Origin: Paenibacillus radicibacter | GTDB lineage: Bacteria; Bacillota; Bacilli; Paenibacillales; NBRC-103111 | Length of the DNA stretch: 61,645 nt | Reading direction: 5' to 3' | Assembly (NCBI RefSeq): GCF_024721995.1 | Contig: NZ_JANQBC010000017.1 | Location: 1 to 61,645, forward strand | Part shown: positions 39,849-48,646 of the stretch, one piece after another | Position numbering within the stretch: the stretch's first letter is position 1 | Layout: the number at the start of each line of letters is the position of its first letter | Notes under the pieces: generated by a model | Databases searched by the model: none | Told to the model about the DNA's origin: nothing | The model's input: only the letters and a program-made list of their open reading frames with translations | Made by a program: the position numbers and the translations under genes

Positions 39849-40211
39849 TTATTTCACTTCTACGGAAGCGCCAGCTTCTTCAAGCTTAGCTTTAACAGCT
39901 TCTGCTTCTTCTTTGCTTACTTTTTCTTTAAGAGCTTTTGGTGCGTTGTCAACTAGGTCTTTAGCTTCTTTCAAGCCTAGGCCTGTGATTTCGCGCACTA
40001 CTTTAATAACGTTGATTTTGGAAGCACCAGCGTTGTTCAAGATTACGTCGAATTCGGATTGCTCAGCAACAGCTTCTGCTGCGCCGCCAGCTGCTACTAC
40101 TGTAGGAGCTGCTGCAGTTACACCAAATTCTTCTTCGATTGCTTTAACCAAGTCGTTCAATTCTAAAACAGTCATACCTTTGATAGCTTCCAAGATTTGT
40201 GCGTGGCTCAT
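39849..40211 (-). CDS. rplL: Ribosomal protein L7/L12
   Basis: A 120-residue stalk protein that recruits translational GTPases. It has the N-terminal dimerisation domain, an Ala-rich hinge (about 38-55) and a C-terminal factor-binding domain ending [15 protein letters not shown] at 40211 has GGAGG 7 nt upstream. Confidence 0.98.
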   Translation of the reverse strand: MSHAQILEAIKGMTVLELNDLVKAIEEEFGVTAAAPTVVAAGGAAEAVAEQSEFDVILNNAGASKINVIKVVREITGLGLKEAKDLVDNAPKALKEKVSKEEAEAVKAKLEEAGASVEVK

Positions 40212-40285
40212 GGGTATACCTCCATTTATTAATCGATTCAATCGATATTATTAGTTTTTGTTCAAACCAAGACTTTAAGCGACTA

Positions 40286-40792
40286 TTACGCTTCTGCGCC
40301 TTCTTGCTTTTCAGCAACAGCTTTAACCGCAAGGGCGAAGTTGCGTACAGGAGCTTGAAGAACGCTGAGTAGCATAGAAAGAAGACCGTCTCTGGAAGGA
40401 AGAGCTGCAAGTGCTTTGATTTGAGTAAGGTCTACGACTTTACCCTCAACAACGCCACCTTTAACTTCTAGCTTCTCATTTTTCTTAGCGAAATCTGTTA
40501 AGATTTTAGCTGGAGAAACAACGTCATCTTTGCTGAATGCAACAGCAGTTGGACCAACCAAGTATTGATCAAGTTCAGTTAACTCAGTGCTTGCAGTCGC
40601 ACGACGCAACATTGTGTTTTTCAAAACTTCGAATTCAATACCAGCTTCACGTAGAGTTTTACGTAGTTCAGTTACTTGAGCAACGTTAAGACCACGGTAG
40701 TCAGTAACGATTGCACAAGAGCTATCACGGAATTTATCGGATAGTTGAGCTACCAACTGTTCTTTGCTAGCGATAACTTTTGCGTTTGCCAT
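40286..40792 (-). CDS. rplJ: Ribosomal protein L10
   Basis: A 168-residue protein that anchors L7/L12 to the 50S stalk base. It starts [18 protein letters not shown]10 (with L12) binds its own leader RNA to repress the rplJ-rplL operon, and that leader is present upstream. ATG at 40792 follows GAGGTG by 6 nt. Confidence 0.98.
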   Translation of the reverse strand: MANAKVIASKEQLVAQLSDKFRDSSCAIVTDYRGLNVAQVTELRKTLREAGIEFEVLKNTMLRRATASTELTELDQYLVGPTAVAFSKDDVVSPAKILTDFAKKNEKLEVKGGVVEGKVVDLTQIKALAALPSRDGLLSMLLSVLQAPVRNFALAVKAVAEKQEGAEA

Positions 40793-40872
40793 TTGATACA
40801 CCTCACTTCGATCGCATAATCGTTTGCATACTGCAAACAGATATTGATTTCAGCATTCCTTTGCTTTATGGG

Positions 40873-40907
40873 CAAAAGAAATGCCTTCGCAGACAATACG
40901 AAGGCAT
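40873..40907 (-). terminator. Attenuator terminator in the rplJ leader
   Basis: ATGCCTTCG (40881-40889) pairs with CGAAGGCAT (40899-40907), followed on the minus strand by a T-rich TTCTTTTG run. It ends leader transcripts when L10 is in excess. Confidence 0.7.
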
Positions 40908-41005
40908 GTTGTGTTCGCTTGTCACGAGACAAGCGAACTTTATATCACAACACCTCGGCAGGAAATTAAGCTTTTCAGCACCTACTGTCTACGGTCTACT
41001 ATTCG
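40908..41005 (-). ncRNA. L10 leader (autoregulatory RNA)
   Basis: The minus strand contains the conserved L10-leader core, from ACCGTAGACAGTAGGTGCTG through AAGCTTAATTTCCTGCCGAGG. A perfect 11-bp hairpin with a 4-nt loop follows (40913-40938), just before the attenuator. Sequence and position match the Rfam L10 leader known from B. subtilis. Confidence 0.88.
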
Positions 41006-41022
41006 TTTTAACAACCTTAGAT

Positions 41023-41051
41023 AGATTATCATGAATGACTATGAAAGTCAA
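41023..41051 (-). promoter_or_regulatory. Promoter of rplJ-rplL
   Basis: On the minus strand, -35 TTGACT (41046-41051), 17-bp spacer and -10 TAATCT (41023-41028), just after rplA. Confidence 0.65.
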
Positions 41052-41077
41052 TTCACATCCTTCTTTTGGAAGGAATC

Positions 41078-41770
41078 TTATCTAAAGGATTGCAGGTTCA
41101 CACGTACGCTTGGTCCCATTGTGGAAGAAACAGCAACACCTTTAAGGTATTGACCTTTCGCCGCAGCTGGTTTCGCTCTTACAAGCGCATCAAGCAATGC
41201 TTTGAAGTTGTCAGCCAACTTATCAGCATCGAAAGATACTTTACCAAGTGGAGCATGAATTTGTCCTGCTTTATCAAGACGGTACTCGATTTTACCTGCT
41301 TTGATCTCTTGAACAGCTTTAGTAACGTCGAAAGTAACTGTGCCTGCTTTAGGGTTTGGCATTAAGCCTTTACCACCAAGAATACGACCCAATTTACCAA
41401 CTTCGCTCATCATGTCAGGAGTAGCTACGCAGACATCGAAATCGAACCAACCTTGTTGGATTTTGTTAATCATGTCAGCATCGCCTACGAAATCAGCGCC
41501 AGCAGCTTCAGCTTCTTTTGCTTTTTCCCCTTTAGCGAATACTAAGACACGCTTAGTTTTACCAGTACCGTGTGGCAATACAACTACACCACGTACAGCT
41601 TGGTCTTGTTTTCTTGGGTCAACGCCCAAGCGAACAGCGATATCAACAGTTTCATCAAACTTAGCAGTAGCAAGCTTCTTCACTAGTTCAATCGCTTCTT
41701 GCGGATCGTACAACGTTTCAGCTGTAACTTGCTTAGCCGCTTCAACATATTTCTTACCATGTTTAGCCAT
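41078..41770 (-). CDS. rplA: Ribosomal protein L1
   Basis: A 230-residue L1-stalk protein guiding release of deacylated tRNA. Signature [15 protein letters not shown] lies near residue 130. It follows rplK by 75 bp. Confidence 0.98.
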   Translation of the reverse strand: MAKHGKKYVEAAKQVTAETLYDPQEAIELVKKLATAKFDETVDIAVRLGVDPRKQDQAVRGVVVLPHGTGKTKRVLVFAKGEKAKEAEAAGADFVGDADMINKIQQGWFDFDVCVATPDMMSEVGKLGRILGGKGLMPNPKAGTVTFDVTKAVQEIKAGKIEYRLDKAGQIHAPLGKVSFDADKLADNFKALLDALVRAKPAAAKGQYLKGVAVSSTMGPSVRVNLQSFR

Positions 41771-41845
41771 GTTAGTTCCTCCTTTGTGGTTTTAACGGAT
41801 AATCCTCCCACCGATTGCGACTAAATAGCCGCCTTACAAATGGAA

Positions 41846-42271
41846 TTAGTCAACGATTGTGATACCCATGCTGCGAGCTGTACCTTCAACCATACGCATT
41901 GCAGATTCAACGGATGCAGCGTTAAGGTCAGGCATTTTTTGCTCAGCGATTTCACGAACTTTATCGCGTTTAACAGTTGCAACTTTCTTCTTGTTAGGTT
42001 CGCCTGATCCTTTTTCGATACCAGCAACTACGCGAAGAAGAACTGCAGCCGGAGGAGTTTTCGTAATAAACGTAAACGAGCGATCCTCAAATACTGTGAT
42101 TTCAACTGGGATAATTAGTCCCGCTTGATCAGCAGTCTTAGCGTTAAATTCTTTACAGAAAGCCATAATGTTAACCCCTGCTTGACCCAATGCTGGACCA
42201 ATCGGTGGAGCTGGATTCGCTTTCCCTGCAGGAACCTGCAGTTTCACCATTTTAATTACCTTTTTAGCCAT
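41846..42271 (-). CDS. rplK: Ribosomal protein L11
   Basis: A 141-residue protein of the GTPase-associated centre. The thiopeptide-contact region [14 protein letters not shown] is wild type. ATG at 42271 has GGAGGTG 6 nt upstream; the frame's 18 earlier codons are unsupported. Confidence 0.98.
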   Translation of the reverse strand: MAKKVIKMVKLQVPAGKANPAPPIGPALGQAGVNIMAFCKEFNAKTADQAGLIIPVEITVFEDRSFTFITKTPPAAVLLRVVAGIEKGSGEPNKKKVATVKRDKVREIAEQKMPDLNAASVESAMRMVEGTARSMGITIVD

Positions 42272-42327
42272 GTGAGACACCTCCTTGCTCGTATTGTGGT
42301 CAGACGGGATGAAATTCCCTCCCACTG

Positions 42328-42357
42328 AAAAGGCCCACTCCTAGACAGGAACAGGCC
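42328..42357 (-). terminator. Terminator-like hairpin between nusG and rplK
   Basis: An uninterrupted 11-bp stem, GGCCTGTTCCT against AGGAGTGGGCC (including three G-U pairs), has a GTCT loop and a four-T run. It probably attenuates transcription from the rpmG-secE-nusG unit into rplK-rplA. Confidence 0.6.
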
Positions 42358-42372
42358 AAAGAAACCAGACTT

Positions 42373-42915
42373 TTATAGCTTCTCCACTTGAGTATAATCT
42401 AACTCTAGCGGGGTTTCTCTGCCAAACATATTGACGTGAACTTTTAGCTTGCTCTTCTCAACGATGATCTCTTCGATCGAGCCGACGAAGTTAGCAAACG
42501 GACCAACCATAACACGAACATTGTCTTTCAACTCGAAATCAATAACTGGCTTCGGCTCATCCATACCCATATGTTTAAGGATAGCTTCAACCTCTTCCGG
42601 TAAAAGAGCTGTCGGTTTGGAACCAGAGCCCGTAGAGCCCACGAATCCGGTAACACCGGGCGTATTACGAACGACATACCAGGAGTCGTCAGTTTGAATC
42701 ATTTCCACAAGCACATAGCCAGGGTACACTTTTCGCATAACAGACTTCTTCTTACCGTCTTTGTTCACGATTTCTTCTTCCATCGGAACAAGGACGCGGA
42801 AGATCTTGTCCGTCATGTCCATTGATTCAACGCGTTTCTCCAAATTAGCTTTGACCTTGTTTTCATACCCAGAATAGGTATGTACGACGTACCATCTTTT
42901 CTCCATGTTTTCCAT
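42373..42915 (-). CDS. nusG: Transcription termination/antitermination factor NusG
   Basis: A protein of about 180 residues with an NGN domain (WYVVHTYSGYENKVKANLEKR) and a C-terminal KOW domain (VGPFANFVGSIEEI). It binds RNA polymerase and couples it to ribosomes or Rho. The start at 42915 (MENMEKRWY) lacks a clear Shine-Dalgarno site; ATG at 42906 (MEKRWY, as in B. subtilis) has only a weak GGA. Coupling to secE, 5 bp upstream, probably drives translation. Confidence 0.97.
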   Translation of the reverse strand: MENMEKRWYVVHTYSGYENKVKANLEKRVESMDMTDKIFRVLVPMEEEIVNKDGKKKSVMRKVYPGYVLVEMIQTDDSWYVVRNTPGVTGFVGSTGSGSKPTALLPEEVEAILKHMGMDEPKPVIDFELKDNVRVMVGPFANFVGSIEEIIVEKSKLKVHVNMFGRETPLELDYTQVEKL

Positions 42916-42920
42916 CGCGA

Positions 42921-43130
42921 TTATATGATCGTCCTTAGCAATTCACTAATGCCAAGATCGAGCAAGAAAAAGTAAACCGCGACGAAAGCGACTAATCCAA
43001 GAGTAACTAGAGTGTAGCTAGTTAATTCTTTGCGACTTGGCCACTTTACTTTTTTTAATTCAGTACCACTTTCCTTAAAAAAGGTAAACATAGAAGAAAA
43101 GCTGCGTTTTACTGGCGTAAATAAAGACAC
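42921..43130 (-). CDS. secE: Preprotein translocase subunit SecE
   Basis: A 69-residue, single-span Gram-positive SecE that clamps SecY. The amphipathic segment ELKKVKWPSRKEL precedes one transmembrane helix. The start is GTG after GGGGTG. Confidence 0.95.
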   Translation of the reverse strand: MSLFTPVKRSFSSMFTFFKESGTELKKVKWPSRKELTSYTLVTLGLVAFVAVYFFLLDLGISELLRTII

Positions 43131-43148
43131 AACTACACCCCCACTAAA

Positions 43149-43298
43149 CTACCTAGTCTCACGATGACCAGTATGTTCATTGCAATGTCTGCAATACTTC
43201 TTAAGTTCCATACGGTCTGGATTGTTGCGCTTATTTTTAACGGATGTATAGTTTCTTTGTTTGCAATTTGTACACGCTAATGTAATGAAAACCCGCAT
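43149..43298 (-). CDS. rpmG: Ribosomal protein L33, zinc-binding form
   Basis: A 49-residue protein, beginning [19 protein letters not shown] and ending [14 protein letters not shown]. Both CxxC pairs are present, so it is the zinc (C+) paralogue. GGGAGGTG lies upstream. Its neighbours secE and nusG match the place of B. subtilis rpmGB. Confidence 0.96.
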   Translation of the reverse strand: MRVFITLACTNCKQRNYTSVKNKRNNPDRMELKKYCRHCNEHTGHRETR

Positions 43299-43381
43299 GC
43301 GTTACACCTCCCGAGACATACTTCAATTCCGCCCCGTTTTTTGTGCATCATAAAGAAACGCTATACAGGGCTACCTGCAAT

Positions 43382-43410
43382 ACTTTAGCATAAGTGAATT
43401 TTCATGTCAA
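43382..43410 (-). promoter_or_regulatory. Promoter of rpmG-secE-nusG
   Basis: On the minus strand, perfect -35 TTGACA (43405-43410), 17-bp spacer and -10 TAAAGT (43382-43387). Confidence 0.7.
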
Positions 43411-43595
43411 GAAGAACTGCTATTCAAACAATGCTATACATACCTGTTAGAAACACTCTAAATCCTACGCTGATATAACCATTATGTACGTATACCCGCG
43501 GCCTTAAACAGATTCCTCACTATAAGCACTACTCCGAACTATCCCAACAATTAGCACGACAGGTACAATTTTGCGAAATCTATTTCTATTAAAAA
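43411..43595. other. Intergenic stretch with no recognisable gene
   Basis: Between the rpmG promoter and the sigH terminator I see no open frame with a ribosome binding site, no tRNA and no convincing hairpin. Confidence 0.5.
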
Positions 43596-43626
43596 CAAAA
43601 AAAGTGCCCCGCATATGTGAGCACTT
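43596..43626 (-). terminator. Intrinsic terminator of sigH
   Basis: AAGTGC and GCACTT with imperfect inner pairs form the stem, followed on the minus strand by a seven-T run. Confidence 0.8.
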
Positions 43627-43644
43627 GTTTGTATAACGATTCAT

Positions 43645-44292
43645 TTATAATAAGTCCCGTACTTCTAAATAACGTTCCAACTTACGCTTTACTCGCTGCA
43701 AAGCATTATCAATTGATTTGACATGACGATCCAAGTCAACTGCAATTTCTTGATACGATCTACCGTCGAGATACAGCATTAATACCCGCCGCTCTAGCTC
43801 ACTAAGGATTTCACCCATTTTATCTTCAAGCCCTGTGAATTCTTCCCGATTAATAATCAGCTCTTCAGGATCAGATACACGCGAACCGCAAATAACATCA
43901 AGCAATGTGCGATCAGAGTCTTCATCATAGATGGGCTTGTCTAGTGAAACATAGGAGTTAAGGGGGATGTGCTTCTGTCTTGTAGCGGTTTTGATTGCGG
44001 TGATGATTTGTCTGGTGATACACAATTCTGCGAATGCTTTGAATGAAGCCAATTTATCGCCACGAAAGTCACGAATCGATTTGTATAAACCAATCATGCC
44101 TTCTTGCACAATGTCTTCACGATCAGCTCCTATAAGAAAGTAGGAACGGGCTTTCGCTCGAACGAGATTGCGGTATTTATGAATCAAATATTCCAGCGCG
44201 TCGCTATTGCCTTGGCGGACCGCTTCGACTATGTCCTCGTCCATTACAGACTCGTAGTCGCTAATTTTCAAATCCTTGAGGTCGACACTCAC
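43645..44292 (-). CDS. sigH: RNA polymerase sigma-H factor
   Basis: A 215-residue sigma-70 family factor controlling entry into sporulation and competence in Bacilli. Region 2 contains ADREDIVQEGMIGLYKSIRDF, and region 4 the helix-turn-helix RSYQEIAVDLDRHVKSIDNAL. The start is GTG, with GGAGGG upstream. A promoter is proposed at 44355-44384. It follows rae1 with a 127-bp gap. Confidence 0.97.
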   Translation of the reverse strand: MSVDLKDLKISDYESVMDEDIVEAVRQGNSDALEYLIHKYRNLVRAKARSYFLIGADREDIVQEGMIGLYKSIRDFRGDKLASFKAFAELCITRQIITAIKTATRQKHIPLNSYVSLDKPIYDEDSDRTLLDVICGSRVSDPEELIINREEFTGLEDKMGEILSELERRVLMLYLDGRSYQEIAVDLDRHVKSIDNALQRVKRKLERYLEVRDLL

Positions 44293-44354
44293 CTTTCAAT
44301 CCCTCCGGCCCGGCCTAAAAGTGCTACCAATTTATGCAATATAAAGCTAGGTCA

Positions 44355-44384
44355 AGTATACATGAACATTTCCGAGGACGTCAA
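44355..44384 (-). promoter_or_regulatory. Promoter of sigH
   Basis: On the minus strand, -35 TTGACG (44379-44384), 18-bp spacer and -10 TATACT (44355-44360). A consensus Spo0A or AbrB site was not looked for in detail. Confidence 0.5.
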
Positions 44385-44419
44385 CGAGAATAATGCGCAT
44401 TTAACGGCATAATGGCGCG

Positions 44420-44932
44420 CTATTTGCCCCTTCGCATCTGTTCAAACCATGCTTTTGTCTTCTCATCCATATTTCCACTTACGGTATTTCTTGTATAATT
44501 TTTGACTGGCTTGATCATTCCCTTGATCTCTTCATGACTTTGCTGCACTTTTCTGCGTAATTCATTAGCAGTAAGCCGCAGAGCACCCGCTCCAAATATG
44601 ACATGCTGCTCAATCATATCCGATGTGGCCACATACACTTGCTTGCGTCTGCCGATCAGGCCAGTAACCAAGCTCTCGATCAATTCATCGGCTGTTTCTT
44701 TTTCCTTGGTGTATAGAATAGTCAGTCGTCCTTGATTGTATGTTTTCCCTAGGCCTGGTACTTGATAAGCATCAAAGACGACGTACACTTTCATACCTGA
44801 AAAGGATTGATACTCCGAGAGCTTGTGTATAAGCAGATCTCTAGCTTCTTCTAAGTTCGTAATTTTAAGCTGTTTCAGCTCCGGCCACGCTCCAATAATG
44901 TTATAGCCGTCTACGACAAGAAACTCCTGCAT
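44420..44932 (-). CDS. rae1: Ribosome-dependent mRNA endonuclease Rae1 (YacP, NYN domain)
   Basis: A 170-residue PIN-like NYN-domain protein starting VVDGYNIIGAWPEL, with acidic active-site residues spread through VYVVFDAYQ and KETADELIE. The B. subtilis orthologue cleaves mRNA in the ribosomal A site. There is no clear ribosome binding site; the gene starts 8 bp after rlmB and is probably translated by coupling. Confidence 0.92.
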   Translation of the reverse strand: MQEFLVVDGYNIIGAWPELKQLKITNLEEARDLLIHKLSEYQSFSGMKVYVVFDAYQVPGLGKTYNQGRLTILYTKEKETADELIESLVTGLIGRRKQVYVATSDMIEQHVIFGAGALRLTANELRRKVQQSHEEIKGMIKPVKNYTRNTVSGNMDEKTKAWFEQMRRGK

Positions 44933-44940
44933 GGAAGCAA

Positions 44941-45687
44941 TCAGCCCATACTGCGCTGACGCACAACTTCGTACATGAGTACACCCGCTGCAACAGAAGC
45001 GTTAAGTGAGTTAATTTGGCCATGCATCGGCAATTTAACAAGGAAATCACATTTTTCTTTGATCAAACGACCAACGCCTTTACCTTCATTTCCAATGACT
45101 AGCGCAAGTGGCATCTTGAAATTGTTACGATATACATTCTCTGGTGCAGCTACATCCGTACCCGCTACCCACACACCTAATTCTTTTAGACGTTCAATCG
45201 TTTGGGCGATATTCGTCACACGAGCAACGGGCACATATTCAACAGCACCAGCGGAGATCTTGGATACAGTTGCAGTTAAACCTACCGCGCGGCGCTTCGG
45301 AATGATAACTCCGTGCACACCAGTGCAATCAGCAGTTCGTAGAATCGAACCTAAGTTATGTGGATCTTCGATCTCGTCCAAAATGAGAATGAACGGATCT
45401 TCCCCTTTTTGCTTCGCAACATCAAGAATATGCTCAATTGTTACATACTCATAAGCTGCCGCTTGTGCAACAACACCTTGATGCTGAACATCAGGTACCA
45501 TTTGATCGAGCTTACGCTTATCAATAAACTGTACGATAATCCCATGATTTTTTGCTTCTGCAATAATAGGTTGTGTAAGTGCCTTCTGTGCATTTTCAGC
45601 AATCCAAATCTTGTTTATCGGTCGGCCTGCACGAAGTGCCTCGATAATTGAGTGTTTCCCTGCGATGTAATCTTCTTCTTGACTCAT
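44941..45687 (-). CDS. rlmB: 23S rRNA (guanosine 2'-O) methyltransferase RlmB
   Basis: A 248-residue SpoU-family trefoil-knot methyltransferase. The N-terminal substrate-binding domain (DYIAGKHSIIEALRAG) and motifs ILDEIEDPHNLGSILRTA, VIGNEGKGVGRL and LPMHGQINSLNASVAAGV are complete. It follows mrnC by 3 bp. Confidence 0.95.
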   Translation of the reverse strand: MSQEEDYIAGKHSIIEALRAGRPINKIWIAENAQKALTQPIIAEAKNHGIIVQFIDKRKLDQMVPDVQHQGVVAQAAAYEYVTIEHILDVAKQKGEDPFILILDEIEDPHNLGSILRTADCTGVHGVIIPKRRAVGLTATVSKISAGAVEYVPVARVTNIAQTIERLKELGVWVAGTDVAAPENVYRNNFKMPLALVIGNEGKGVGRLIKEKCDFLVKLPMHGQINSLNASVAAGVLMYEVVRQRSMG

Positions 45688-45690
45688 TCG

Positions 45691-46113
45691 TTATTTACCC
45701 TCCATTTGCGGCGCGACAGCGATATCTAGCAGTTCACGCAATCTTGTGTATTCCTCTTTATAGTATAAATAGCCCACTAAACACTCCATACCTGTTGCAT
45801 GTCGATATTCAAGCAAATCTGCATTCTTCGGGACCGTACCTGATTTGGCATTACGACCGCGACGTACAATATCGAGCTCGTCCTCATTTAAGAGAGGCAT
45901 CCATCGTTCTAAAATACGTGCCTGCGCTTTGGCAGACACATATTTCGTTGATGAACGATGCAGGTGATTCGGGCGATGATTCGGATTGGTAATAACATGC
46001 TGTCTAATATACATTTCAAAAACAGCATCCCCTAAATAAGCAAGAACTAAAGGCTGGATCAAATTCGGCTTTTTCCCTGGTGGTATGAAAAACGGATTCA
46101 TCATATCACTCAT
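45691..46113 (-). CDS. mrnC: Mini-ribonuclease III
   Basis: A 140-residue RNase III catalytic domain without a dsRNA-binding domain. Its motif LAYLGDAVFEMYIR holds the catalytic Asp. In B. subtilis it matures 23S rRNA ends. Its start overlaps the cysS stop by 4 bp (ATGA). Confidence 0.95.
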   Translation of the reverse strand: MSDMMNPFFIPPGKKPNLIQPLVLAYLGDAVFEMYIRQHVITNPNHRPNHLHRSSTKYVSAKAQARILERWMPLLNEDELDIVRRGRNAKSGTVPKNADLLEYRHATGMECLVGYLYYKEEYTRLRELLDIAVAPQMEGK

Positions 46114-47507
46114 TTGCGGCGCCAGCGGATGCCTTGTGGAGTATCTTCCAAGAAAATACCTTGTTCCGTCAGCAAATCACGAATTTCATCTGCACGCGCC
46201 CAATTTTTAGATGTACGTGCTGCTACACGCTCTGCGATCAATTGTTCGATTTCTTCATCGAGCAGTTCATCGGACTCATCCGAAAGTAGACCTAACACTC
46301 CATTAAATACTTGCAGTGCATCTAACAAAGCACGAAGAGTCGAAGCCGTTACTTGCTCTTGCTGCAAGTAAACATTCGCTTCAGATACAAGTTCGAATAA
46401 CGCAGTAATCGCATCTGGCGTATTGAAATCATCGTTCATCTTGCTATCAAACTGCTGTTTAATTTGGTTCATACGATCCACAACATCTTGAGCGATTTCG
46501 CCTTCTAAAGCAGTCTCTAGGCGATGGTTCAAGTTGCATACGCAATTATGAATCCGTTCCACAGAGTTATCTGCTTGCTCAATGCTTTCCTCACTAAAGT
46601 TCAGCGGATTACGGTAATGTGCATTCAAGATAAAGAAGCGGAACGTCTGTGGACGCACTTGTTCTAACACTTGGCGAAGCAAGATACCGTTACCGAGAGA
46701 TTTGGACATTTTTTCATTATCAATGTTAAGGAATGCGTTATGCATCCAGTAATTCGCCATCTTCACACCTGTAAAGGCTTCCGTCTGCGCAACTTCACAT
46801 TCATGATGCGGGAACTGCAAATCTTGACCGCCACCGTGAATATCAATCGTCTCTCCAAGGTACTTATGCACCATCGCAGAGCATTCAATATGCCAACCTG
46901 GGCGACCTTCACCCCAAGGAGAGACCCACGAGATCTCACCTGGCTTCGCACCTTTCCATAATACAAAGTCTTGCGGATTCTCTTTGCGCTCATCGACATC
47001 AATACGAATACCGAACTGCAGTTCGTTTAAGTTCTGATGAGATAACTTGCCGTATTCTTCAAACTTGGATGTACGATAGTAAACATCGCCACCACTTGGG
47101 TACGCATATCCGGTATCGACTAACTTTTGTACCATATCAATAATTTCTTGAATGTTCTCCGTTACACGCGGATGATGAGACACGGGGTGAATACCTGCTG
47201 CCTTTACATCCTCAAGGTAAGCATCGATAAAGCGCTGGCTTAGTTCTGGAACGCTCTCACCCATCTCTTCCGCTTTACGGATGAGCTTATCGTCTACATC
47301 TGTAAAGTTCACAAGATAATTCACATCATAACCTGCGTGTGTTAAATATCTGCGGACTACATCAAAGAAAATTGCGCCCCGTGCATTTCCAATATGAATA
47401 TAGTTATATACGGTTGGTCCGCATACATACATCTTCACCTTACCTGGTTCAAGTGGAACAAAAGGTTCCTTCTGCCGTGACATCGTATTATAAATGTGTA
47501 TTGTCAT
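46110..47507 (-). CDS. cysS: Cysteinyl-tRNA synthetase
   Basis: A 465-residue class I synthetase with the zinc-site Cys in YVCGPTVYN, the HIGH motif YIHIGNAR and the KMSKS loop. ATG at 47507 follows GGAGG by 8 nt. Its first 20 bp lie inside the 3' end of cysE, so the two are coupled and both lie under the Cys T-box. Confidence 0.97.
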   Translation of the reverse strand: MTIHIYNTMSRQKEPFVPLEPGKVKMYVCGPTVYNYIHIGNARGAIFFDVVRRYLTHAGYDVNYLVNFTDVDDKLIRKAEEMGESVPELSQRFIDAYLEDVKAAGIHPVSHHPRVTENIQEIIDMVQKLVDTGYAYPSGGDVYYRTSKFEEYGKLSHQNLNELQFGIRIDVDERKENPQDFVLWKGAKPGEISWVSPWGEGRPGWHIECSAMVHKYLGETIDIHGGGQDLQFPHHECEVAQTEAFTGVKMANYWMHNAFLNIDNEKMSKSLGNGILLRQVLEQVRPQTFRFFILNAHYRNPLNFSEESIEQADNSVERIHNCVCNLNHRLETALEGEIAQDVVDRMNQIKQQFDSKMNDDFNTPDAITALFELVSEANVYLQQEQVTASTLRALLDALQVFNGVLGLLSDESDELLDEEIEQLIAERVAARTSKNWARADEIRDLLTEQGIFLEDTPQGIRWRRK

Positions 47508-48216
47508 ATGCAACTCCTCCATTCTTACTTCGCTCGATTTCGAGCTGTTGTTTTAATGTTACGATCTGCTCTCGCAGTTTCGGAATTTCGTTAATTTGTT
47601 CGCACATGCATTGCATCTCATCAATCTGGGCTTGTAGCTTGCGACAAATGTCAATGACCGGGTCAATGAGAACACCATGATCGAGTCGATTAATACGTAC
47701 GCCGTCACGCTTGACTATTTTACCAGGAATCCCTACGACTGTACTCATTGGCGGTACCTCTTGCAGCACGACCGAATTCGCACCAATGCGCGAGTTATCT
47801 CCGACAGTAAACGAACCAAGTACTTTCGCCCCAGAAGCAATGACCACATTGCTTCCGATCGTCGGGTGACGCTTCCCCTTCTCTTTGCCCGTTCCACCTA
47901 AGGTAACCCCTTGATAGAGCACGACATCATCACCAATCTCACAAGTTTCCCCGATAACGACCCCCATGCCATGATCAATGAATAGACGATTGCCAAGATG
48001 TGCACCGGGGTGAATCTCAATACCTGTTAGAAAGCGAGAAGCTTGCGATATGATACGTGCGATCGTGAAGAAATGTTTCTTATAAAACCAGTGTGCAATA
48101 CGATGATGCCATATGGCATGCAGCCCGGAATAGGTAAACACAACTTCAAACGTACTGCGGGCAGCTGGATCATTCTCGAAAACCGCTTGGATATCTGCTT
48201 TTATTCTTTCCCACAT
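47488..48216 (-). CDS. cysE: Serine O-acetyltransferase
   Basis: A 242-residue enzyme producing O-acetylserine, the acceptor for sulfide in cysteine synthesis. The hexapeptide-repeat left-handed beta-helix includes [11 protein letters not shown] and [16 protein letters not shown] with the catalytic His. A coiled-coil-like tail (about 200-235) ends the protein. It sits directly after the T-box, so it is induced when tRNA-Cys is uncharged. Confidence 0.96.
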   Translation of the reverse strand: MWERIKADIQAVFENDPAARSTFEVVFTYSGLHAIWHHRIAHWFYKKHFFTIARIISQASRFLTGIEIHPGAHLGNRLFIDHGMGVVIGETCEIGDDVVLYQGVTLGGTGKEKGKRHPTIGSNVVIASGAKVLGSFTVGDNSRIGANSVVLQEVPPMSTVVGIPGKIVKRDGVRINRLDHGVLIDPVIDICRKLQAQIDEMQCMCEQINEIPKLREQIVTLKQQLEIERSKNGGVAYDNTHL

Positions 48217-48244
48217 TCTGTGTCACCTTTCCATTCTCATCTTA

Positions 48245-48545
48245 AAATAAAAAAGCCTCCACAGCCTATTTCGGTGAAGAAATAAGGCTGCAGAGGCGTC
48301 GTGTTCACGCGGTTCCACTCTGCTTTCGTGAGGATGAGTCACGAACTCAATGCTCATAACGGTAGCAAACCGGCTTCATCTACCCTGTACCTGTACAGAT
48401 CGATCAAGCAGCTCCTAGGTGCATGTTCCGATTATCGGGAATAGACGACTTCCAGCGCAAGGTGCAGGAACACCTCGTTCGCCCTCTCTGTAAACCCTGA
48501 CATAAGCGTACTTTTCCTATTCATAGCTATTGTTGTTCTTTATTC
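48245..48545 (-). promoter_or_regulatory. T-box riboswitch, cysteine-specific, before cysE-cysS
   Basis: The minus strand carries the T-box sequence AGAGTGGAACCGCG (48308-48321). It is followed by a strong terminator (GCCTC.CAGCC against GGCTG.GAGGC plus six Ts, 48245-48297). Upstream, in the Stem I 3' strand, the specifier TGC (complement of 48421-48423) encodes Cys. Uncharged tRNA-Cys should stabilise the antiterminator and allow cysE-cysS transcription. B. subtilis has the same T-box here. Confidence 0.92.
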
Positions 48546-48555
48546 ATGGCGTATG

Positions 48556-48606
48556 TGGTGTGAAGATAAACCTGCTAGCAGATATCATCGAAGCCTCTTC
48601 ACCACT
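48556..48606 (-). other. Hairpin between gltX and the T-box
   Basis: GTGG.TGAAGA pairs with TCTTCA.CACCAC around a loop of about 26 nt. There is no T-tract. It may protect the gltX 3' end or act as a weak terminator. Confidence 0.4.
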
Positions 48607-48646
48607 CACACACTTGGATTGATTTAGTATAAGCGAAAGTTACCCT

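Noticed and set aside
43411-43595. A tRNA or small RNA between rpmG and sigH
   Set aside because: No cloverleaf-compatible arms, no CCA-ended stem and no promoter-terminator pair could be made out.
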